This document shows positions 37,402-47,809 of a DNA stretch of 64,000 bases, piece after piece. Made by a program: the position numbers and the translations under genes. Origin of the DNA: Stomorhina lunata (taxonomy: Eukaryota > Arthropoda > Insecta > Diptera > Rhiniidae); assembly GCA_933228675.1 (NCBI GenBank), contig OW121741.1, positions 135,278,558 to 135,342,557 of the forward strand, given 5' to 3'. How positions within the stretch are numbered: position 1 is the first letter of the stretch; each line of letters opens with the position of its first letter. Below the pieces are notes generated by a model that saw only the letters and a list, made by a program, of their open reading frames with translations, was not told the DNA's origin and ran no database searches.

Positions 37402-40400
37402 GTGAGTTGTTAATTATTTTGGCCATTAAAGGAAATCATTTTATCATATTTTTATACTTTATTTCCTTTTCAGCTCCCGATTCTTGCATTCATCAGTATG
37501 AAGAACAGGATTCGGGATTTCCCGGTTTGCGTGATCAGGAATTCTATTTACTTCATCGTAATATTCCCGCTTTAAGACGCACGGGAGTTGATACCATTGG
37601 CATTAGGCAGCATTTTTATCCGGATGGCGGTTGGGGCTGGATTATATGTGGCATGTCTTTTTTGGTGCATATTTTGACAACGGGCCTGCAACTGTCCTAT
37701 GGCTTGACTTTGTTCTATGCTGTTCAACATATTCAGAATGCCAATGGAAATGGTAAGATTATTTAGATAATGTGTTGTGATTTATAAAACTTAAATAGTT
37801 TCCGTAATTTTTACTTATGGATCCTACATATCGCACTTGTTCCTCGAAATAGGGATAACTCAAAATTTTACAATTTTCACTTTTTACAAGAAATGGATGC
37901 ACAATGACCATATCCATTCACCTTAAAAATCATGCATCATTTGTTAACTATTTCACAGTCGGTATATGGAATAAATCAATAACACGCTGTCGATGCAAAA
38001 TAAATAAAATGGGCTATAAAAACATGCCCCAAAAAAAAAATATTGATAAAAAGATTTTCAATAGAAAAATTTTTGATAAAAAAATTTTCTATAGAAAAAT
38101 TTTTGATAAAAATATTTTGTTTAGAAAAATTTTTGATAAAAAAAATTTTGTTTAGAAAAATTTTTGATAAAAAAATTTTCTATAGAAAAATTTTTGATGA
38201 AACAAATTTTTATAGAAAAATTTTTGATAACAAATCTTTCCATAGAAAAATTTTTGATACAAAAAAAAATTTATGGAAAAATTTTTGATACAAAAAATTT
38301 TCTATTGAAAAATTTTTGATAACAAAATGTTCTATAGAAAAATTTTTGATAAAAAAATTTTGTTTAAAAAATTTTTGATGAAAAAAATTTTTATAGAAAA
38401 ATTTTTGATAAAAAAATTTTCTATACAAAAATGATTGATAAAAAAATTTTCTACAGAAAAATTTTTGACAATAAAATTTTCTATAGAAAAATTTTTGATA
38501 AAATAATTTTCTACAGAAAATGTTTTTTTTTTTTTATCAAATTTTTGATAAAACAATTTTCTATAGAAAAATTTTTGATAATAAAATTTTCTATAGAAAA
38601 ATTTTTGATAAAAAAATTTTCTATAGAAAAGTTTTGGTAAAAAAATTGTCTATAGAAAAATTTTTGATAAAAAAATTTTCTATAGAAAAATTTTTAATAA
38701 AAAAATTTGCTATAGAAAAATTTTTGATAAAAAAAAATTTATGGAAAAATTTTTGATAAAAAAAATTTATGGAAAAATTTTTGATAAAAAAATTTTCTGT
38801 AGAAAAATTTGTGATAAAAAAATTTTCTATAGAAAAATTTTTGATAAAAAAATTTTGTTTAAAAAATTTTTGATGAAAAAAATTTTGTTTCAAAAATTTT
38901 TGATGAAAAAAATTTTTATAGAAAAATTTTTGATTAAAAAGTTTTCTATTGAAAAATTTTCTATACAAAAATGTTTGATAAAAAAATTTTCTATACAAAA
39001 ATGTTTGATAAAAAAATTTTCTATAGAGAAATGTTTGATAAAAAAAATTTTCTATAGAGAAATTTTTGATAGTAAAATTTTCTATAGAAAAATTTTTGAT
39101 AAAAAAATTTTCTATAGAAAAATTTTTGATAAAAAAATTTTCTATAGAAAAATTTTTGATAAAAAAATTTTCTATAGAAAAATTTTTGATAACAAAATTT
39201 TCTGTAGAAAAATGTTTGATAAATAAATTTTCTATAGAAAAATTTTTGATAAAAAAATTTTCTATAGAAAAATTGTTGATAAAGAAATTTTCTATAGAAA
39301 AATTTGTGATAAAAAAAAAATTTTAAAGAAAAATTTTTGATAAAAAAAATTTAATTAAAAAGTTTTACTGTAGTGTATTGCACTAAGAATCTCAAAAAAT
39401 TTTACTATAGAAAAATTTTTGATAAAAAAATTTTGTTTAGAAAAATTTTTGATAAAAAAATTTTTTATAGAAAAATTTTTGACAAAAAAATTTTCTATAG
39501 AAACATTTTTGATATAATAATTTTCTACAGAAAATGTTTTTTTTTAATCAAATTTTTGATAAAACAAATTGTTTTAAACAATTTTGTATAGAAAAATTTT
39601 TGATAGAAAAATTTAAGAAAAAAAATTTCTATAGAAAAATTTTTAATAAAAATTTTTGATAAAAAATTTTCTATAGAAAAATATTTGATAAAATAATTTT
39701 CTACAGAAGATGTTTTTTTTTTTTTTATCAAATTTTTGATAAAACACTTTTCTATAGAAAAATTTAAGAAAAAAAAAATTTCTATAGAAAAATTTTTGAT
39801 AAAAAATTTTCTATAGAAAAATTTTTGATAAAATTATTTTCTACAGAAAATGTTTTTTTTTTTATCAAATTTTTGATAAAACAATTTTCCATAGAAAAAT
39901 TTTTGGTAATAAAATTTTCCATAGAAAAATTTTTGATAAAAAAATTTTCTATAGAAAAATTTTTAATAAAAAAATTTGCTATAGAAAAATTTTTGGTAAA
40001 AAATTTTTTTATCAAAAAATTTTCTATAGAAAAATTTTTGACAAAAAAATTTTGTTTAAAAAATTTTTGATGAAAAAAATTTTTATAGAAAAATTTTTGA
40101 TTAAAAAGTTTTCTATAGAAAAATTTTCTATACAAAAATGTTTGATAAAAAAATTTTCTATACAAAAATGTATAGAAAAATTTTTGATAAAGAAATTTTC
40201 TATAGAAAAATTTTTGATAAAAAAAATTATCTATAGAAAAATTTTTGATAAAAAAATTTTCTATAGAAAAATTTTTGATAAAAAAATTTTCTATAGAAAA
40301 ATTTTTGATAAAAAAATTTTCTATAGAAAAATTTTTGATAAAAAAATTTTCTATAGAAAAATTTTTGATAAAAAAATTTTCTATAGAAAAATTTTTGATA

Positions 40401-43400
40401 AAAAAATTATCTATAGAAAAATTTTTGATAAACAAATTTTCTATAGAAAAATTTTTGATAAAAAAATTTTCTATAGAAAAATTTTTGATAAAAAAATTTT
40501 CTATAGAAAAATTTTTGATAAAAAAATTTTCTATAGAAAAATTGTTGATAAAGAAATTTTCTATAGAAAGATTTTTGATAAAAAAAACTTCGTTAAAGAA
40601 AAGTTTTTGATAAAAAAAATTTAGCTATAGAAAAATTTTTGATAAAATAAATTTCTATAGAAAAATTTTTTATAAAAAAATTTTCTATAGAAAAATTTTT
40701 GATAAAAAAAATTTCTATAGAAAAATTTTTGATAAAAAAATTTTCTATAGAAAAATTTTTGATAAAAAAATTTTCTATAGAAAAATTTTGGATAAAAAAT
40801 GTTCAATAGAAAAATTTTTGATAAAAAATGTTCAATAGAAAAATTTTTGATAAAAAAATTTTCTCGTAGTTCTCTTATAATAAAAAAATATTTTTATATT
40901 TTCTTATCTATTACAGAATGGCTGGGTGCTCTTAGCTGGTCGATATCAATGTTGATTTCGCCATTTGTGGAAACTATATGTCGTCGCAAATCAACAAGAC
41001 TTTTGGCTGTGATAGGCGGTTTAATTCTATCCTTAGGTATACTATTTACATCATTTGCCACCGAGGTGGATCAGGTTACTTTTAGTTATGGTAAGTTGAG
41101 ACGAATGTTTAAGAAACACAACAAAATATTTCACATATAATTTCTTTGAAGGTTTTGTTTTTGGCATTGGTGTGGCCATGGTCCGAGAGACCTCTACCAT
41201 AATGCTGGGTAATTACTTTAAGAAACGAAGACTTTTTGTAGAGATGGTAGCAATGTCGGGTGAGGGTGTGGGTATTGCTTTATTTTCGGTGCTATTAAAA
41301 GAAGGAGTCGGGTAAGTTTTAGTCTCGGGAAATGAGTTGTAATATTATATACATATATGTTATTGTTATTTTTTCTTTTATTTAGAAAAATGGGTTGGCG
41401 TAGTGGTTTACAAATTGTAGCGGCCTTAACTTCTATTAGCTTTTTCGTTGGTCTTTTATATAGACCAGCCTCCTTATATCATCCCCAAAGAAGAGCCATA
41501 CAGCATTTAAAGAATCAAAGGAAAAAGGTAATAATGGTAACAAAAAAAGTATTAAGAAGGAAATGACTTAGTCTTAACTTTTATATTAATATTTCGATAT
41601 ATGTATATATTTGATAATTTTGAAGTTGTAAGGGTATATATCAGCTAAAATGAATAGCGTTATACTTTATCTTTTAAATCACATGCTTCTATCACGGTTC
41701 TATTTGAGTTCCTTTAAAATTTTGTTACATATTCTTTTCTATTTTATTTAGTTACGCGATCATAAAAACAATAATCCTCCTGTGGAGCCCAATATTATAA
41801 AGAAACTACTACAAGACATATCAAATTTAAAATCGGGTACCGTAAAGATCTTGTTGTTGACCTCAGCGGTGGCGGCTTTGGGTATCTATACACCCATGTT
41901 TACCATGGTAAGGCAATGGATTTCATTTGAAATATTCACAGTAATTTACTTTGATATCTTCATTTCAGTCTCTAAACGCTGCCAAAGAAGGTTCCGATGT
42001 TCAGGAGCTGGTGCTATTGCAAACTATGTTGGGCATGTCCACCACCTTGGGTGTGGTTTTGGCGGGCGTCCTAATACGAAGGCCATTTGTGGTGCAGAAT
42101 TTTGTATTGTCAACGCCCATAATAGCACAGGTGAGGATCGATTAAGTAGCGTCTAAAATTTTGATGTTATTCAAAATTTCGGCTTAATTCTAAATTTTAA
42201 ACATAAATTAAAATCAAAATCATTATTTAATACAATTTTTTCTTCTATGTATTAGATTTTAAAACATTTTCAGTTAGAAAATTAAAACTGGAGCCAAATC
42301 GCCTTTTTCGAAATCGATCAAATATAAGATGTATAGAAAGATTTATGTAGCATACTTTTAGGATAATCTAAGAATTTCATTGAAACTAAATGTTTTCACC
42401 AGGCACCGAAAATAACTCTTATTTTTAAATTTATGAATAAATAAAGCAACGTCAAGGTAATATCGGAGAATAAAACCAAGTATACCATTTTGATATTATA
42501 CCTCTTGATAGGCCAAATTTAGCTTTTTAAGTATGTGATTTTTATTTTTTAGAAAAAAAAAAATAGCTGTTATTTTTTTACTTTTATTTTTTTGAGCAAA
42601 AATTACAGTTATTTTTAACTTATATTTTTTCGAGCAAAAATAAAGTTATTTCTTAACTATTATTTTTTCGAGCAAGAATAACAGTTATTTTTGACTTTTA
42701 TTATTTCGAGCATGAATAAAAGTTATTTTTGACTTTTGTTTTTTCGAGCAGAAATTAAAGTTATTTTTGTGTTAATTTTGAGTATATGCAAATTATTTTC
42801 ACTGAAAAATTATCTTTGTTTGTAAAAATTTTTTAATAAATAATGAATAATGAATTTACCATGAATTTAAACAAAAATAACTTTTTTTCTACTCGAAAAA
42901 ATAAAGGTAAAAAGACAGCTTTTATTCATGCTCGAAATAATAAAAGTCAAAAATAACTGTTTTATTTGCTTGAAAAACTAAAAGTTAAAAAAAAATTAAA
43001 AAAATTTTTTTGTTCGAAAAAATAAAAGTTAAAAATAACTGTTATTTTGCTCAAAAAAAATAGTCAAAAAATAACTTTTATTTCTGCTAGAAAATAAAAA
43101 AATCAAAAAATAACTTTTACTTTTTCTGACTTTTACGATAAACGTTATAACAGTTACGGTCCCTGGTTTTGACAAACAAACGGATATGTTTAGAATAAAC
43201 TTTAGTATTTAATTTTATTAAACATTTTTGCAAAAAAAAATATTTTGAAAATCCCTAAGGTATGTTACACAATATTAGCTTAAAATTTTGAGTTTTCGAT
43301 CGATATCGAACGCGGCGATTTGGTCTCAGAAATTTTTTTTTTTTTAATTCTATAAAAAAAAAATAGTAATCAACGAAAAAGAAGCTACAATTCAATTTAA

Positions 43401-44752
43401 AAATCAAAATATTTCTAAAAATCTGTTCCCTCATCATTTCAGGTTTTCTTATCCGCTGTGGCTCTCTCTATACTCTTCATGTCCTTTGTCATGGGCTATA
43501 AGGGTCTCTGCATATTATCGGGTATCTATGGTGTCGGCTTTGGTGGCTTTCGTTTCTCCTTGAAAATGTTGGCATTGGAAAGAGTAAAAGTGAAATTTTC
43601 CAAAACTTGGTGTTTTATTCGAGGCGTCGAAGCTATACCCGTGCTGATAAGTGTACCTTTGACAATATTCCTCAATGACTACTCCCTAAAATATGGACGT
43701 GCGGGTTACTACATATGCTCAGCGGCCGCTGCCATAGCTGCCATTATAATATTCTTTATAGGCTATTCAACATATCCCCAAAATCCCTCACAGCGTTCAA
43801 ATATGAATGGTGCTTTGGTGCCGCATACACCTCGTATGCGTTCCATGTCCACACAATATGTCAGACATAAATATCAACCGGCCTTTACGGTGGATTATGC
43901 CAAAACCAATGGCTGTGATTATCCGGCCCCTGATCTAATAAATCGTAGTTGTATTAGTTTAAATCAATTGGGTGCCAGTTCATCGTGTATGTGTGAGCCT
44001 ATGAGGTCGAATATATGCAATTGTCATCATCATCATCATACGCCTGCACAGCAGAGACGTCATTTTATGACGGAGGTTAATAGAAATGCGGAAGGTGGAG
44101 TAGTAGCGGGTGGAGCTTTGCATGAAGCCGAAGTGGGTCATGATCATCGCTATCCCTATATTTATGATAATGGCACGGGCAATTACTTGAGACGTAGTCT
44201 TTCGTTTATACAAAATGCCAATTGTTGTGGATCCAATCAATTTCAATTGCAATGTCAAGCCAATGTCCAGTGGTCGAATAGGGATTTAAGGTAATTTTGA
44301 GATTTAATTAAGATTTTTTTGGTTCAAAATAAAAATATTTGTTTCTTTTTTTTAGAATGGATTCAAACCAACCCTTAATGTGCACCTGCAGTCCCTCTAG
44401 CTATTTTCAAAATTGCAAAAGTCAAAGTGTTCCAGAGGGTCTTTCGACCATGTCGCAACAGTGCAAATGTAAGCCTCAGCCATCGCGAGAATATATTTAT
44501 GTGCCTCGGCATTTAACGCATCATCAACATCAACCTCAAGCCCAACACTGTTCCTGTCACAATCCAGATAAAACTTTGACTAACGCCACCACAGCCACAA
44601 CAATCTTAGCCTCAAATCAATCGAGAAATTTATTTAATGATATTGGACCCTTAGCACATTCTACTGCTACAATACCTAAGTGTAAACTCAAACGTTCACA
44701 ATCCCTCTCGAGACCTATAACCTATATCGAACAAATGACCACATCCGTGTAG
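35865..44752 (+). CDS. SLC16/MCT-like multipass transporter, nine exons, with an in-frame TGA
   Basis: This is a probable plasma-membrane transporter of the monocarboxylate-transporter family. Exons are 35865-37401, 37474-37752, 40917-41090, 41152-41311, 41386-41527, 41752-41907, 41969-42130, 43443-44290 and 44356-44752. All introns are GT-AG and the join is 1285 codons including the terminal TAG. The family signature PDGGWGW (residues 562-568) opens TM1, and NYFKKRRLF (684-692) matches the loop 4/TM5 signature. About 12 membrane segments lie between 566 and 980. The tails are unusually long: Q/H-rich at 82-109 and about 400-453, and Cys/His-rich at 1052-1220. The start is the first ATG after an in-frame TAA at 35859, with A at -3. 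Codon 150 is TGA. The Asp/Arg pair of MCT1 TM8 is not apparent, so the substrate is unknown and lactate should not be assumed. I do not recognise the specific orthologue. Confidence 0.85.
37474..37752 (+). CDS. Exon 2: TM1 with MCT signature
   Basis: The exon follows a pyrimidine-rich acceptor (TTTCCTTTTCAG) and ends at GTAAGA. It encodes residues 513-605 plus one base of codon 606. It contains YPDGGWGWIICG, the conserved start of TM1 in SLC16 proteins, followed by a hydrophobic segment to about residue 598. The exon leaves phase 1 and joins exon 3 to make GAA (Glu606). Confidence 0.92.
37753..40916 (+). other. Intron 2 of the transporter, filled by a tandem array
   Basis: The donor is GTAAGA (37753) and the acceptor ATTACAG (40914-40916). 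The 3164 nt intron is mostly the 30 bp array described separately at 38030-40862. Only about 280 nt at the 5' end and 50 nt at the 3' end are non-repetitive. Confidence 0.9.
38030..40862 (+). repeat. 30 bp tandem array in intron 2, CTATAGAAAA + ATTTTTGATAAAAAAATT
   Basis: About 94 units on the sense strand of the transporter. Some blocks are homogeneous (40250-40550). Others contain a recurrent poly-T interruption (near 38520, 39535, 39712, 39848), and a composite block occurs at 38850-39000 and again at about 40030-40160. Reading frames of 60-217 codons (FDKKIFYRKI repeated) arise because the unit is 30 bp and free of stops. Confidence 0.95.
40917..41090 (+). CDS. Exon 3: TM2-TM3
   Basis: Acceptor TATTACAG and donor GTAAGT. 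It encodes EWLGALSWSISMLISPFVET (606-625), then a basic loop RRKSTR and a second hydrophobic helix, ending in SYG. This layout is typical of TM2, its short basic cytoplasmic loop and TM3 in MCT proteins. It lies directly after the large tandem array that fills intron 2. Confidence 0.92.
41152..41311 (+). CDS. Exon 4: TM4 and YFKKRR signature
   Basis: It follows a 61 nt intron (41091-41151). It encodes GFVFGIGVAMVRETSTIMLG, then NYFKKRRLFVEMVAMSGEGVG (684-704). The YF-K-(K/R)-R element with following glycines is the second SLC16 signature, though the usual small residues after it are partly replaced by E and M. The exon ends in phase 2 at GTAAGT. Confidence 0.92.
41386..41527 (+). CDS. Exon 5: TM6 and start of the central loop
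   Basis: Acceptor TTTTATTTAG. It encodes GKMGWRSGLQIVAALTSISF (717-736), TM6, then YRPASLYHPQRRAIQHLKNQ and a basic run RKK that begins the cytoplasmic loop between the two six-helix halves. The donor GTAATA is weaker than the others. If it is not used, translation continues for a short basic stretch (VIMVTKKVLRRK) and stops at TGA (41564). Confidence 0.9.
41752..41907 (+). CDS. Exon 6: central loop and TM7
   Basis: Phase 0 at both ends, residues 765-816. It encodes a loop LRDHKNNNPPVEPNIIKKLL and then TM7 (VKILLLTSAVAALGIYTPMF). The loop is short compared with that of many SLC16 proteins. Acceptor ATTTTATTTAG, donor GTAAGG. Confidence 0.9.
41969..42130 (+). CDS. Exon 7: TM8 and start of TM9
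   Basis: It follows a 61 nt intron with acceptor CATTTCAG. It encodes residues 817-870, including ELVLLQTMLGMSTTLGVVLA as TM8. In MCT1 the equivalent helix carries a membrane-embedded Asp and Arg needed for proton-coupled transport. Here that part reads GMSTTLGVV with no charged residue. The donor is GTGAGG at 42131. Confidence 0.9.
42131..43442 (+). other. Intron 7 of the transporter
   Basis: A 1312 nt GT-AG intron between TM9-coding sequences. It contains the foldback-like element at 42399-43166. The remainder is A+T-rich and shows nothing else recognisable. Confidence 0.88.
42399..43166. mobile_element. Foldback-like element with 38 bp internal repeats
   Basis: The left half (about 42545-42770) holds CGAGC motifs at 42631, 42669, 42707 and 42745, an exact 38 bp period, in units of GAATAACAGTTATTTTTGAC type. 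The right half (about 42880-43130) carries the complementary units. The middle of about 110 bp is unique. Outer ends CCAGGCACCG (42399) and CGGTCCCTGG (43157-43166) are inverted with one mismatch. Confidence 0.75.
43443..44290 (+). CDS. Exon 8: TM9-TM12 and Cys/His-rich tail
   Basis: It encodes residues 871-1152 plus two bases. Hydrophobic helices run VFLSAVALSILFMSFVMG, GLCILSGIYGVGFGGFRF, GVEAIPVLISVPLTIFL and GYYICSAAAAIAAIIIFF (to about 980). Then comes a cytoplasmic tail with CMC (1052-1054), CNC (1062-1064) and five His (1065-1069). The acceptor is TCATTTCAG, after a 1312 nt intron carrying a foldback element. Confidence 0.92.
44356..44752 (+). CDS. Exon 9: C-terminal tail and stop
   Basis: It follows a 65 nt intron (44291-44355) with acceptor CTTTTTTTTAG. 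It encodes residues 1153-1284 and TAG. Three further Cys-x-Cys motifs (CTC, CKC, CSC) and a His/Gln stretch lie in this tail, followed by a Ser/Thr/Arg-rich end. No membrane segment is seen. Confidence 0.9.
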
Positions 44753-44759
44753 TTAAGTT

Positions 44760-45181
44760 CTAAAAGAAACTTTTTAAATATTTAGTACTAAGTTTATAAG
44801 AATCAATTCTTTTACATTTTCTAGTCCTTTTATTTTTTACTTGACATTTTTTTCTTTATTAGCTTATAAAAAGAGTTATGAAATAATGGAAATTAACTGA
44901 AAGAATTTTATACCAACCACATCAATCAAACACATCTTAGAAAGAAAGCACTTTTACTTCCTTAACCAGAATTAACCCACCTTTTCCCACTCACTTTTCA
45001 CAATCACTAAAACATTAACTATTAAACTATTTTTGGACGGTTACAAATAAATTAGAACAATTTTTATATAAAAGAATCTTAAATCTTAAAAAAATCTAGA
45101 AATTCAAAATTTTTAAAGCGATTACACTTAGAGAAAATAACACCAGATAAATTAAAAGCAATTACTTTTTGAAAATCATTT
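44760..45181. other. 3' region of the transporter
   Basis: A+T-rich sequence likely to hold the 3' untranslated region, up to the inverted terminus at 45183. Nothing else is seen apart from the candidate AATAAA. Confidence 0.5.
45046..45051 (+). terminator. Candidate polyadenylation signal AATAAA
   Basis: AATAAA lies 294 nt after the stop codon of the transporter in an A+T-rich 3' region, before the inverted terminus at 45183. It is the first canonical hexamer I see after the stop. In DNA this A+T-rich the motif also occurs by chance. Confidence 0.4.
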
Positions 45182-45182
45182 T

Positions 45183-47801
45183 ATACCCTACACCACCGTA
45201 AAAATGAAGGGTTTGTGTTGATATATGTTTGGTCTTTAAGTATACCGATAGCCTCAGAATTGCATTATAGCTTGTTTGGGATTTGATTGTTACAAAAGTT
45301 TTTTTTTAATATCGGTCCATTTTTGATCCTAGATTTCATAAAAGACATACTAACAAAAATATAGTAAAATCTCGGGAAAATTTACTTTTTATAGGAAATT
45401 TTTCAAAAATTTACTTTTTATAGGAAATTTTTCAAAAATTTACTTTTTATAGGAAATTTTTCAAAAATTTACTTTTTATAGGAAATTTTTCAAAAATTTA
45501 CTTTTTATAGGAAATTTTTCAAAAATTTACTTTTTATAGGAAATTTTTCAAAAATTTACTTTTTATAGGAAATTTTTCAAAAATTTACTTTTTATAGGAA
45601 ATTTTTCAAAAATTTTCTTTTTATAGGAAATTTTTCAAAAATTTACCTTTTATAGGAAATTTTTCAAAAATTTACCTTTTATAGGAAATTTTTCAAAAAT
45701 TTACTTTTTATAGGAAATTTTTCAAAAATTTACTTTTTATAGGAAATTTTTCAAAAAATTTACTTTTTATAGGAAAATTTTCAAAAATTTACTTTTTATA
45801 GGAAATTTTTCAAAAATTTACTTTTTATAGGAAATTTTTCAAAAATTTACTTTTTATAGGAAATTTTTCAAAAATTTACTTTTTATAGGAAATTTTTCAA
45901 AAATTTACTTTTTATAGGAAATTTTTCAAAAATTTACTTTTTATAGGAAATTTTTCAAAAATTTACTATTTATAGGAAATTTTTCAAAAATTTACTTTTT
46001 ATAGGAAATTTTTCAAAAATTTACTTTTTATAGGAAATTTTTCAAAAATTTACTTTTAATAGGAAATTTTTCAAAAATTTACTTTTAATAGGAAATTTTT
46101 CAAAAATTTACTTTTTATAGGAAATTTTTCAAAAATTTACTTTTTAATAGGAAATTTTTTAAAAATTTACTTTTTATAGGAAATTTTTCAAAAATTTACT
46201 TTTTATAGGAAATTTTTCAAAAATTTACTTTTTATAGGAAATTTTTCAAAAATTTACTTTTTATAGGAAATTTTTCAAAAATTTACTTTTTATAGGAAAT
46301 TTTTCAAAAATTTACTTTTTATAGGAAATTTTTCAAAAATTTACTTTTTATAGGAAATTTTTCAAAAATTTACTTTTTATAGGAAATTTTTCAAAAATTT
46401 ACTTTTTATAGGAAATTTTTCAAAAATTTACTTTTTATAGGAAATTTTTCAAAAATTTACTTTTTATAGCAAATTTTTCAAAAATTTACTTTTTATAGGA
46501 AATTTTTCAAAAATTTACTTTTTATAGGAAATTTTTCAAAAATTTACTTTTTATAGGAAATTTTTCAAAAATTTACTTTTTATAGCAAATTTTTCAAAAA
46601 TTTACTTTTTATAGCAAATTTTTCAAAAATTTACTTTTTATAGCAAATTTTTCAAAAATTTACTTTTTATAGCAAATTTTTCAAAAATTTACTTTTTATA
46701 GCAAATTTTTCAAAAATTTACTTTTTATAGCAAATTTTTCAAAAATTTACTTTTTATAGCAAATTTTTCAAAAATTAACTTTTTATAGGAATTTTTTTTT
46801 AAAAATTTACTTTTAATAGGAAATTTTTTAATAATTTACTTTTTTTTTGGAAATTTTGCAAAAATTTACTTTTTATAGGAAATTTTTCAAAAATTTACTT
46901 TCTCTAGGAAATTTTTCAAAAATTTACTTTTTATAGGAAATTTTTCAAAAATTTACTTTTTATAGAAAATTTTTCAAAAATTTACTTTTTTTTAGGAAAT
47001 TTTTCAAAAATTTACTTTTTATAGGAAATTTTTCAAAAATTTACTTTTTATAGGAAATTTTTCAAAAATTTACTTTTTATAGGAAATTTTTCAAAAAATT
47101 ACTTTTTATAGAAAATTTTTCAAAAATTTACTTTTTATAGGAACTTATTATATTAGAATTATTGTTGAAAGGCCTATATCTCGGAAAGCAGGTCGCGCCG
47201 ACCAAAAATTTATTTATTCTCCGACTCGCAATAAAAAGCTCTATTAGCCCTAGGAATTTGGGCTCAATATCTGCAGCTTGAATAACCTGCATTTAAGCCA
47301 ATTTTCGTAAAATTGGTCCGAATATTTGATCAACTCGGAATTATATCGTGATTGTTTGGTTTTCCTTGTCGCAATGGGCCATATTTGATATCTGAGATTT
47401 AAGTTATTATATTCTGGAAAATCGGTCCATACTTGATTAGATCGACTGAAGAAAATGCCCTAAAAGTTTGAAAATCTCGAAAAAATTTTTGTATAATTTT
47501 AAAGAATTAACAAATTTTGGTTCAGAATTTTCCTCAGTGGTGTTAGGTATCATATTGTAGACATACTATCAGTAATATCAGCATTAAAAAAGTATTGGAA
47601 ATGGGTCCACATTTAGTTTTTGTGAAGTAAGTTATGATATTGCGGAAAACCGATTCACATTCTGTCAAATTTTCATATTAGGCCAACTTCTGGGAAAAAA
47701 TCAAATATAGAAAATTTTGAGATAATTTTTGTATAATCGCAAAGCATTAATAAAACTTCTGACACTTAAACCGAACATTTGACCCCTGTGGTGTAGGGTA
47801 T
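45183..47801. mobile_element. Candidate TIR element carrying a 1.8 kb minisatellite
   Basis: ATACCCTACACCAC (45183-45196) and GTGGTGTAGGGTAT (47788-47801) are exact 14 bp inverted termini. Between them are a 29 bp array (45370-47145) and about 640 bp of unique sequence with no transposase. The same CCTACACCAC terminus flanks a different array at 57.8-59.0 kb. Confidence 0.6.
45370..47145 (-). repeat. 29 bp tandem array, ACTTTTTATAGGAAATTT units, highly homogeneous
   Basis: About 61 units of TTTTTATAGG + AAATTTTTCAAAAATTTAC. It is the reverse complement of the CCTATAAAAAG variant at 24.5-27.9 kb. A run of eight or so neighbouring units between about 46580 and 46770 shares TATAGCAAAT in place of TATAGGAAAT, which indicates recent local duplication. 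Confidence 0.96.
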
Positions 47802-47809
47802 TATATGGT

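Noticed and set aside
38043..40806. Open frames of up to 217 codons repeating FDKKIFYRKI or KNFSIENFFI on both strands
   Set aside because: They are the 30 bp stop-free tandem unit read in frame, on both strands of the same array and also at 1145-1435. There are no splice-consistent ends or conservation evidence.
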